NCBI GenBank assembly: GCA_004299545.1
Contig: SCRB01000661.1
Span: forward strand, 1-6,043
Direction: 5' to 3'
Source of the DNA: Rhizobiaceae bacterium
GTDB lineage: Bacteria > Pseudomonadota > Alphaproteobacteria > Rhizobiales > Rhizobiaceae
DNA length: 6,043 nt
Within the stretch, counting starts at the first letter, position 1. The number at the start of each line of letters is the position of its first letter. Under the pieces are notes generated by a model. It made no database searches, was not told where the DNA came from, and saw nothing but the letters and a program-made list of their open reading frames with translations. The translations under genes and the position numbers were made by a program. Shown piece after piece: positions 1 through 5,086 of the stretch.

Positions 1-1
1 C

Positions 2-2056
2 GTCGATTTCTCGACGGGCTCGGTCGGTCTCGGTGTCGCTCAGACGCTGTTTTCCTCGCTGGTGCAGGACTACGTCAAGGCGAAGGGCTGGACGAAAAAC
101 CGCCCAGAGGGCCGCATGGTGGCGCTGCTCGGTGATGCGGAAATGGACGAAGGCAACATCTTCGAAGCACTGCTCGAAGGGTGGAAGCATGGCCTCCGGA
201 ACACATGGTGGGTGGTCGATTATAACCGCCAAAGCCTTGACGCCGTGGTGCGCGAGGGGTTGTGGGCCCGTTTCGAGGCGATGTTTCGCAATTTCGGCTG
301 GGATGTTGTTGTGCTGAAGCATGGCAAGCTGCAGCAGGCGACTTTTGCCGAACCGGGTGGAGAGCAATTGCGCGACTGGATCGACGCTTGCCCGAACCAG
401 CTTTATTCGGCTCTGACCTTTCAGGGTGGGGCGGCGTGGCGCAAGCGCCTGATGGGCGATCTCGGGGACCAGGGCGCGGTCTCGCGCCTGGTCGAGAGCC
501 GCAGCGATGACGAACTCGCCCGCCTGATGGGAAATCTCGGCGGCCACGATCTGTCTTCGCTGCTCGAAGCGTTCGATGAGGCTCGCAAGCACGACCGCCC
601 GGTCTGTTTCATTGCCTATACGATCAAGGGCTTCGGCCTGCCGCTCGCCGGCCACAAGGACAACCACGCCGGACTGATGACGCCGGCGCAGGTCGAGGAG
701 TTGCGCCAGTCCATGAACATTCGTTCCGGCAAGGAATGGGAGCCGCTCGAGGGATTGTCGGCCGCCGAGGAAAAGATATGTGTCTTCCTCTCCGCCGCAC
801 CGTTTGCGCAGGATGGTCGCCGCCGCTACACGTCGGCCGAAATCGCGGTGCCAGAACGTCTCGATTTCTCGGCGCAGCCGTCGATGTCGACGCAACAGGG
901 CTTTGGGCTCGTCATGCACGAGATTGCCAAATCGGACACGGCGCTCGCCGACCGCATCGTCACTACCTCGCCCGACGTCACCGTCTCCACCAATCTTGGC
1001 GCCTGGGTAAACCGTCGCGAGTTGTTCTCGAAAGAGCCGATGGCTGACTTGTTCAAGGTCGAGCGTATCCCGTCCACCTATAATTGGACCTTTTCACCGC
1101 AGGGCCAGCATATGGAACTGGGTATCGCGGAGATGAACCTGTTCCTGATGCTTTCGGCGCTCGGCCTGTCGCACTCGATCTTCAGAGAACGGCTTCTGCC
1201 GATTGGCACTCTTTATGATCCTTTTATCGAACGCGGCCTCGATGCCCTTAACTATGCCTGTTACCAGGATGCGCGCTTTATCGTCGTTGGGACCCCATCA
1301 GGCGTCACACTGGCGCCGGAAGGCGGCGCGCATCAGTCGATCGCCACTCCTCTTATCGGCATGGCGCAGGACGGGCTTGCAAGCTTCGAGCCCGCTTTTG
1401 TCGATGAGCTGGCGGTGATGATGCGCTGGGCATTCGAGTACATGCAACGCTCCGGCGAAGCCGAACCCGACAAGCTGACATGGTTGCGTGACGCGACAGG
1501 CGGTTCCGTCTATCTGCGCCTGTCGACCCGTGCCATTGAGCAGCCGAAGAGGGAGATTACGCCGCTCATGGAAGAGAACATCATCAATGGCGCCTACTGG
1601 ATGCGAAAGCCCGGACCGAATGCGCAGGTGATCGTCGCCTATACCGGCTCGATCGCGCCCGAGGCGATAGAGGCGGTGGGCATGATCGGCGAGGACCGTC
1701 GCGATGTCGGCCTGCTGGCTGTCACTTCGGCCGACCGGCTGAACGCGGGCTGGACTGCGGCGCAACGTGCACGTGAGGTTGGGCTGAGCCATGCACGCAG
1801 CCATATCGAGCGTTTGCTGGCCGACATTCCCTCCTATTGCTGCATCGTCACCGTGATCGATGGCCACCCGGCGACGCTCGCATGGCTCGGCTCGGTTCAC
1901 GGCCATCGCACCAGATCGCTGGGTGTCGAACATTTTGGCCAGACCGGCGCGATCGCCGAGCTCTATCGTCACTATGGCATCGACGCTCGCGCAATCATGA
2001 GCGCCGCCGAAGCTCTGACTCCCGGCCGGCCGATCCGCAATTTGCGGGTCGCATAG
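2..2056 (+). CDS. Homodimeric pyruvate dehydrogenase E1 / transketolase-like enzyme, C-terminal part (5' end outside window)
   Basis: The frame is open from base 2, so the gene begins upstream; a GTG at 62 is internal. The 684 visible residues match homodimeric (AceE-type) E1, which decarboxylates a 2-oxoacid on thiamine diphosphate (ThDP). The family is usually nearly 900 residues, so roughly 100-200 are missing. Visible residues 44-52 read GDAEMDEGN and Asn75 lies in DYNRQSLD, giving the ThDP/Mg motif GD-x(~30)-N, with Ala where GDG is usual. HTIKGYG-like AYTIKGFGLP follows near residue 205. The pyrimidine domain carries ELGIAEMN, with Glu377 the expected catalytic glutamate, then EGGAHQS at 440-446. 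A transketolase C-terminal domain runs to TAG at 2054. It ends 45 bp before the convergent vapC stop. No E2 or E3 gene is visible, and the true 2-oxoacid substrate is unknown. The family call is firm; the annotation could equally read 'transketolase'. Confidence 0.9.
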   Translation, partial: VDFSTGSVGLGVAQTLFSSLVQDYVKAKGWTKNRPEGRMVALLGDAEMDEGNIFEALLEGWKHGLRNTWWVVDYNRQSLDAVVREGLWARFEAMFRNFGWDVVVLKHGKLQQATFAEPGGEQLRDWIDACPNQLYSALTFQGGAAWRKRLMGDLGDQGAVSRLVESRSDDELARLMGNLGGHDLSSLLEAFDEARKHDRPVCFIAYTIKGFGLPLAGHKDNHAGLMTPAQVEELRQSMNIRSGKEWEPLEGLSAAEEKICVFLSAAPFAQDGRRRYTSAEIAVPERLDFSAQPSMSTQQGFGLVMHEIAKSDTALADRIVTTSPDVTVSTNLGAWVNRRELFSKEPMADLFKVERIPSTYNWTFSPQGQHMELGIAEMNLFLMLSALGLSHSIFRERLLPIGTLYDPFIERGLDALNYACYQDARFIVVGTPSGVTLAPEGGAHQSIATPLIGMAQDGLASFEPAFVDELAVMMRWAFEYMQRSGEAEPDKLTWLRDATGGSVYLRLSTRAIEQPKREITPLMEENIINGAYWMRKPGPNAQVIVAYTGSIAPEAIEAVGMIGEDRRDVGLLAVTSADRLNAGWTAAQRAREVGLSHARSHIERLLADIPSYCCIVTVIDGHPATLAWLGSVHGHRTRSLGVEHFGQTGAIAELYRHYGIDARAIMSAAEALTPGRPIRNLRVA

Positions 2057-2101
2057 GAGTGTCGGATCCGCATGGGCCTGTCGGTAAAACGATCATTGGC
2101 T

Positions 2102-2485
2102 CTATAGGACGCTCTCGATGTCAGTCTTGCGAAAATCATTCCCGACATAAAGCAGGGAACAGGCATTCTCCTTCGCCACCTCATAGGCGAAGCAGTCGCC
2201 GAAATTCAGGCTCGCCGTGTGAACACCCTTTCCCCATTTCCCATAAGCCTCCGCTATTCGGCGTGCTGAAGCGGGTGTCACGTTGGCGATGTCAAAACCC
2301 AGGCCCTGGATCAGCGCACCCATCTCTTCGCCGACATTTCTGCAAGCTGAGACGATCAGTGCTTCGGCAATCGTCCCCGCCGAAATGACGAGAACGTCGG
2401 CTGCTTCAATCGCGGCGCTGCAGGCGTCGGCTTCCGGCTCATCAAGCACGATTGCCATCAGAGCAGACGTATCGACAGCCATCAT
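2102..2485 (-). CDS. vapC: VapC-type PIN-domain ribonuclease toxin
   Basis: This 127-residue protein is a full-length PIN domain, the metal-dependent endoribonuclease toxin of a type II toxin-antitoxin system. The acidic active-site set is all present: Asp5 in the N-terminal AVDTSAL strand, Glu41 in TIAEALIV, Asp97 in LNFGDCFAYEVA and Asp117 in YVGNDFRKTDI. The LNFGDCFAY and GNDF segments are typical of VapC. VapC toxins generally cut tRNA or rRNA, but the target of this one cannot be read from the sequence. The ATG at 2485 overlaps the antitoxin stop by four bases (ATGA), so toxin translation is probably coupled to the antitoxin. No key residue is missing and no frameshift is seen, so it is probably functional. 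The gene faces the E1-like gene tail-to-tail with a 45-bp gap in which I see no convincing terminator. Confidence 0.93.
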   Translation of the reverse strand: MMAVDTSALMAIVLDEPEADACSAAIEAADVLVISAGTIAEALIVSACRNVGEEMGALIQGLGFDIANVTPASARRIAEAYGKWGKGVHTASLNFGDCFAYEVAKENACSLLYVGNDFRKTDIESVL

Positions 2486-2739
2486 TTCGGCAGGCCGTTC
2501 TCGTCATACAGGAAATCCTGGCTTCTCTCCGCTTTCGGCCCAGCTATTGCCTTTGCCGCACCGGCCTTGCGGACCGCTTTGAGCAGGGCACGTCGCGCCT
2601 GAGGGCCAGTCGCGGCCTTCATCGGCACTAATCTGACAACCGCCTGACCATGACGGGTAAGGACGATTTCATCGCCGGCCTCAGCGCGGCGTACAAGCTC
2701 TGTCAATTGTCCTTTGGCCTCGCTGACGGAAATCCGCAT
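2482..2739 (-). CDS. vapB: Phd/YefM-family antitoxin of the VapBC pair
   Basis: This 85-residue antitoxin neutralises the downstream PIN toxin and usually represses its own operon. Residues 1-40 (MRISVSEAKGQLTELVRRAE, then the EIVLTRHGQAVVRLVP strand region) are the classic Phd/YefM DNA-binding and dimerisation fold. The C-terminal tail, SQDFLYDENGLPK, is the part expected to lie across the toxin active site, and similar tails occur in rhizobial VapB partners of PIN toxins. It is the first gene of a two-gene operon, and its TGA overlaps the vapC ATG. The start at 2739 is supported by AGGGGA at 2750-2745, five bases upstream. A plausible promoter and two near-identical 9-mers lie 40-60 bp upstream and suggest autoregulation. 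By N-terminal fold it could equally be named a Phd-type antitoxin. Confidence 0.93.
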   Translation of the reverse strand: MRISVSEAKGQLTELVRRAEAGDEIVLTRHGQAVVRLVPMKAATGPQARRALLKAVRKAGAAKAIAGPKAERSQDFLYDENGLPK

Positions 2740-2744
2740 GATTG

Positions 2745-2750
2745 TCCCCT
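2745..2750 (-). promoter_or_regulatory. Ribosome binding site of vapB
   Basis: The minus strand reads AGGGGA five bases before the vapB ATG at 2739. It fixes that start. An imperfectly spaced inverted repeat, GAATGA/TCATTC (2751-2756 and 2766-2771), lies just upstream and could fold in the leader, but its arms are only six bases. Confidence 0.65.
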
Positions 2751-2778
2751 GAATGAGCGGTCAATTCATTCTGCTGAA

Positions 2779-2799
2779 ATGGTCTATTGTATGGTCCAT
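2779..2799. promoter_or_regulatory. Candidate VapB operator: tandem ATGGTCYAT 9-mers over the -10 box
   Basis: ATGGTCTAT (2779-2787) and ATGGTCCAT (2791-2799) are direct repeats 12 bp apart that differ at one base. The second is a perfect palindrome around a central T (ATGG-T-CCAT), and the first is nearly so. They cover the predicted -10 TACAAT, where an antitoxin or toxin-antitoxin complex would be expected to bind and repress. The role is inferred. Confidence 0.45.
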
Positions 2800-2815
2800 G
2801 TCAAGATTGCATCAA
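2786..2815 (-). promoter_or_regulatory. Candidate sigma-70 type promoter of vapBC
   Basis: On the minus strand, TTGATG (2815-2810) and TACAAT (2791-2786) are separated by 18 bases. The -10 matches the consensus at five of six positions and the -35 at four of six. Initiation would fall near 2779, giving a leader of about 40 bases before vapB. This is pattern matching only. Confidence 0.45.
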
Positions 2816-2907
2816 AGTCGGCTGAAAGCGTGGAGTGAGCCCCTGACTGGACCGGCAGATGGATCTGCAGCACCTCGTCTATCACCTCGACGCCGTCGCT
2901 CGATAAG

Positions 2908-3510
2908 TCACGTGTGGAAGCTGAAGTTTTCGAGGCGAGCAAGCCTCATCAGGTCTGTCAGCGCCGAACGGATCTGAGGCCAAGGAAATTCCGGACACGT
3001 TTCGCACCACTCTCCCTCTCGAAGGAGGGCGTCGAGCTTGCAAGCAATCCCGGCTAGCGACCGTGCTGGTGTCACCCAAAGGGCCTCCGCCAATTCTTGC
3101 TCGTGCTCTCCCGCCCTTTCCTCTGCCTCCTTTGCAACAGAATAGCCGATTTCGGCATCGGCCGCATTCCAGCGCGTTTGATAAGCCCTCGGACAAGAAG
3201 TGTCGCAAGCGGCCGTTTTTGCAGTAGCATTCTGATCATCAGATTCAGCAGGACGTCCGCCAACCATCTCGATCAGTCTGGTTTCCAGCCTCTGTTGTTC
3301 ATGGCAGAGCCTTTTCGTCACCCGACAGGCTGCGCGCCATTCATGCCATAGAGCATACGTTGGATCCGATGCAAGCAGACTGGTGGCACCCGACGACCCA
3401 GCCAGCGCACGGGATTGAAATGGATAAACGGAACTGGCCAGGATCGTACCGCTCAGGAAACTGCGACGGGTGACGGCGGCCAGACTCGTGCTAATCTCGG
3501 AATCAGCCAT
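2908..3510 (-). CDS. Hypothetical Tat-exported, cysteine-rich protein (200 aa)
   Basis: I assign no function. The N-terminus has a twin-arginine motif, TRRSFL (residues 14-19), a modest hydrophobic stretch to about residue 31, and a possible cleavage site after Ala-Leu-Ala (35-37). This suggests folded export to the periplasm. The mature part is mostly charged helix (about 55-85 and 115-145). It contains seven cysteines at 62, 69, 102, 106, 157, 169 and 172, including CDTSC and CETC pairs. A TPARSLAGIACKL segment near 147-159 resembles a motif I recall from other small rhizobial hypothetical proteins with Tat-like leaders. GAGGAG eight bases before the ATG supports the start at 3510. It is divergent from the helix-turn-helix gene and shares its structured upstream region. 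Lineage-specific or phage-derived protein is possible; coding status is likely. Confidence 0.75.
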   Translation of the reverse strand: MADSEISTSLAAVTRRSFLSGTILASSVYPFQSRALAGSSGATSLLASDPTYALWHEWRAACRVTKRLCHEQQRLETRLIEMVGGRPAESDDQNATAKTAACDTSCPRAYQTRWNAADAEIGYSVAKEAEERAGEHEQELAEALWVTPARSLAGIACKLDALLREGEWCETCPEFPWPQIRSALTDLMRLARLENFSFHT

Positions 3511-3518
3511 GATCCAAG

Positions 3519-3524
3519 CTCCTC
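3519..3524 (-). promoter_or_regulatory. Ribosome binding site of the Tat-exported protein gene
   Basis: The minus strand reads GAGGAG followed by eight bases and then the ATG at 3510. It is a strong Shine-Dalgarno match and decides the start, which also places the twin-arginine motif 14 residues in. Confidence 0.7.
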
Positions 3525-3543
3525 GAAAGCTGGGTTGTGGTTA

Positions 3544-3577
3544 GGCTGCTGAAGGTGGTACCAACACCTCAGCAGCC
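3544..3577. repeat. Long inverted repeat (hairpin) in the divergent intergenic region
   Basis: GGCTGCTG (3544-3551), a bulged A, and AGGTG (3553-3557) pair with CACCT (3565-3569) and CAGCAGCC (3570-3577) around the loop GTACCAA. This gives 13 base pairs with one bulge. It lies 33 bp upstream of the Tat-protein start, in the likely 5' leader of that gene. No T-run follows on either strand, so an ordinary intrinsic terminator is unlikely. It could be a leader RNA structure, a protein site or a dispersed palindromic element. Confidence 0.7.
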
Positions 3578-3594
3578 GCTTTGGGCGACAAGAA

Positions 3595-3613
3595 ATCGTG
3601 TCAAAGATACGAT
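3595..3613. promoter_or_regulatory. Palindromic operator candidate 1 (ATCGTGTC-AAA-GATACGAT)
   Basis: The 8-bp arms are complementary except at one position and are separated by three bases. The same architecture recurs at 3643-3661, 48 bp away. A GATAAT that could serve as a -10 for the HTH gene overlaps the right arm (3611-3616), though no good -35 was found. A likely ligand is the dimeric XRE-type protein encoded just downstream, by autoregulation. Confidence 0.6.
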
Positions 3614-3642
3614 AATCTAAGTGAGTCGACAGATCAACAAAT

Positions 3643-3661
3643 ATCGTATCACTGGTACGAA
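3643..3661. promoter_or_regulatory. Palindromic operator candidate 2 (ATCGTATC-ACT-GGTACGAA)
   Basis: The site has the same eight-three-eight layout as 3595-3613, with two arm mismatches. Its left arm, ATCGTATC, is the exact reverse complement of the right arm of the first palindrome. It ends at the base before the ATG of the HTH gene, so it occupies the place where a ribosome binding site would lie, and no clear Shine-Dalgarno is seen there. Bound protein could block both transcription and access to the start region. Confidence 0.55.
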
Positions 3662-3889
3662 ATGAATTCAGTTCAATGCAGGATGGCGCGCGCCGCGCTT
3701 GGATGGGGAACGCGTGATCTGGCTCGCAACGCCAAAATATCCGCTGATACTGTTGCGCGTTTGGAACGAGGGGAGCGATTGAAGCACTCCACAATAAATG
3801 CGATACGCGCCATCTTCGAAGCTGCGGGCATCGAATTCATAGACGAAAATGGCGGCGGGCCAGGCGTTCGGCTGAAGGCGCGGACCTGA
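3662..3889 (+). CDS. Small XRE-family helix-turn-helix transcriptional regulator (75 aa)
   Basis: This is a single-domain DNA-binding protein of the Cro/C1 (XRE) type. The helix-turn-helix reads QCRMARAALGWGTRDLARNA (residues 5-24), then ISADTVARLERGER for the recognition helix region, followed by dimerisation-type helices. The tail, AAGIEFIDENGGGPGVRLK, is the standard ending of a short rhizobial HTH family, so the protein is complete. The ATG at 3662 is chosen because family members begin a few residues before the QCR..RA segment; a longer TTG start at 3581 would translate the operator region. No clear ribosome binding site precedes it. The gene is divergent from the Tat-protein gene and preceded by two matching palindromes, so it probably regulates itself and possibly its neighbour. 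The true regulon is unknown. Confidence 0.88.
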   Translation: MNSVQCRMARAALGWGTRDLARNAKISADTVARLERGERLKHSTINAIRAIFEAAGIEFIDENGGGPGVRLKART

Positions 3890-4114
3890 TCCGCGCTGTC
3901 GCGCAACATTGCCAGCGCATTGTGGCTCGATGCCAAAACCGACGGGATATTCGCACCGCATCGTCAAAGAAAGGGGCCACCGCAGCCAAAGAGTTTCGAT
4001 CATTTTCGCGATCTTCTCCCTGATAGAGGCGTCCGCTATACCGAAATCCGGCGAGTGACAGGCGTCGCACGATGCAGTCATCATCCGTTCCTCAAACCCG
4101 TGGGGAGACGGACG
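3890..4114. other. Spacer between the HTH gene and the kinase, no recognised gene
   Basis: This 225-bp stretch is open in the kinase frame from 3920, but its translation shows no family resemblance and lacks a supported start. A minus-strand frame is also open across it and into both neighbours, but I recognise nothing in it. A 14-bp imperfect palindrome, GCGTCG-CA-CGATGC (4062-4075), lies 40 bp before the kinase start. I found no good promoter hexamer pair, although a promoter for the kinase operon is expected here. Confidence 0.5.
4102..4107 (+). promoter_or_regulatory. Ribosome binding site of the kinase gene
   Basis: GGGGAG lies seven bases before the ATG at 4115 and favours that start over the upstream in-frame ATG at 3920 and over the internal ATG at 4199. 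Confidence 0.6.
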
Positions 4115-5086
4115 ATGGCTGGAACGGAAGTGCGACCCCGAGGTCACACCAAAGACAACGCCGACAGAGCCTCTGCAGGGGCTCGTCTTCAAGTGGGAAT
4201 GGGCCGGGCTATTGCACATCATGGTGAACTCCTGCAGGGCGTCTTTGAAGATGAGGACGGGCATCTGCATCGCGGACTCGTTTCCCTGCCGCTCGCTTCC
4301 CGTCAATCGCTCGTTACCTTCTGGCCGCATGATTCCGGCGGCATCCGAACCCGCCCCAGGGGACGGGGAAAGGCCGCACGCGCCGCGGCGCTGGCGCTTG
4401 ATCACCTGGGTTATTCCGGTGCGGCAGGGGACCTGACGATTGAAAGCTCCATCCCCATCGGCCATGGCTACGGCTCGTCGACCAGCGACGTTGTCGCGAC
4501 GATGCGGGCCGTTGCGGCCGGCGTTGGCGCAACCTTACGCCGTTCAACTTTCTGCCGGCTGGCTGTGGCGGCCGAAGGGGCAAGCGATGCCGTCGCCTAT
4601 GAGGACCAGGTTGTTCTTTTCGCGCAACGAGAAGGGTACGTCATCGAACATTTCGGCGACGCGTTTCCGCCGCTTATCGTGGTCGGCTTTAGCGATGGCG
4701 TTTCGCCGATCAATACTCTGCGCTTGCAGCCGGCCCGATACGACAGCGAAGAAATCGAACTTTTCCGAGTGCTTCGCGGCCTGACCTATCGATCCATCAG
4801 ACAACAGGATGCACGCATGCTGGGGCGGGTCGCGACAACAAGCGCCCGGATCAGCCAGAGACATTTGCCGAAGCCGCGCTGGGACAGTATGCTGCAGCTT
4901 GCCGAGGCGTATGGCGCCTTGGGCATCCAGGTCGCTCACAGCGGCACCCTGTTTGGCATTCTTGTCGATCCCGAAATGCCGAAAGCAGTTGGCCACGCCA
5001 CCGCCCTGGCAAAAGCCGTGGAGGACTTGGGTTTCAAACGGGCCCAGATCTTTGCCGTCAATGCCGAGGGGGCAGCGCTTCCATGA
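4115..5086 (+). CDS. PduX-like GHMP kinase, probable L-threonine (hydroxy-amino acid) kinase
   Basis: This 323-residue protein is a GHMP-superfamily small-molecule kinase closest in pattern to PduX, which makes O-phospho-L-threonine from ATP and L-threonine for cobalamin side-chain synthesis. Residues 30-42 read GRAIAHHGELLQG, matching the PduX N-terminal CGELIQG motif. Residues 114-125 (PIGHGYGSSTSD) form the ATP-phosphate loop. LPKPRW near 251 and VAHSGTLFG at 273-281 match the C-terminal PduX segments. The first 28 residues are not obviously conserved, so an internal ATG at 4199 remains possible, but GGGGAG favours 4115. Its stop overlaps the start of the next gene by four bases (ATGA), indicating one operon. 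No cobalamin genes are visible, so the product may feed the adjacent PLP enzyme instead. Homoserine or another hydroxy-amino acid is an alternative substrate. Confidence 0.88.
   Translation: MAGTEVRPRGHTKDNADRASAGARLQVGMGRAIAHHGELLQGVFEDEDGHLHRGLVSLPLASRQSLVTFWPHDSGGIRTRPRGRGKAARAAALALDHLGYSGAAGDLTIESSIPIGHGYGSSTSDVVATMRAVAAGVGATLRRSTFCRLAVAAEGASDAVAYEDQVVLFAQREGYVIEHFGDAFPPLIVVGFSDGVSPINTLRLQPARYDSEEIELFRVLRGLTYRSIRQQDARMLGRVATTSARISQRHLPKPRWDSMLQLAEAYGALGIQVAHSGTLFGILVDPEMPKAVGHATALAKAVEDLGFKRAQIFAVNAEGAALP

Larger units (their letters stand above)
2740..2907. other. Intergenic region between vapB and the Tat-protein gene
   Basis: This 168-bp stretch holds the vapBC promoter and candidate operator in its left half. 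The right half contains a short perfect inverted repeat, GCAGAT-GG-ATCTGC (2855-2868), about 40 bp beyond the stop of the Tat-protein gene. It has no following T-run, so it is at best a weak terminator or a chance palindrome. No coding region is supported here. Confidence 0.5.

Noticed and set aside
1298..1972. 224-residue minus-strand open frame
   Set aside because: It lies wholly inside the E1-like gene and is a reading-frame shadow of a GC-rich coding sequence.
2057..2101. Terminator between the E1-like gene and vapC
   Set aside because: No stem of useful length with a T-run is visible on either strand in the 45-bp gap.
3581..3661. TTG start giving a 102-residue HTH protein
   Set aside because: The extra 27 residues would be encoded by the two palindromes and are not part of the known short HTH family, which begins near residue 1 of the ATG 3662 product.
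3920..4114. N-terminal extension of the kinase from ATG 3920
   Set aside because: The extra 65 residues show no GHMP family features and no ribosome binding site precedes them, whereas GGGGAG stands before ATG 4115.
3668..4465. 265-residue minus-strand open frame
   Set aside because: It overlaps both the HTH gene and the PduX-like kinase, each of which has recognisable motifs, and its own translation resembles no family.
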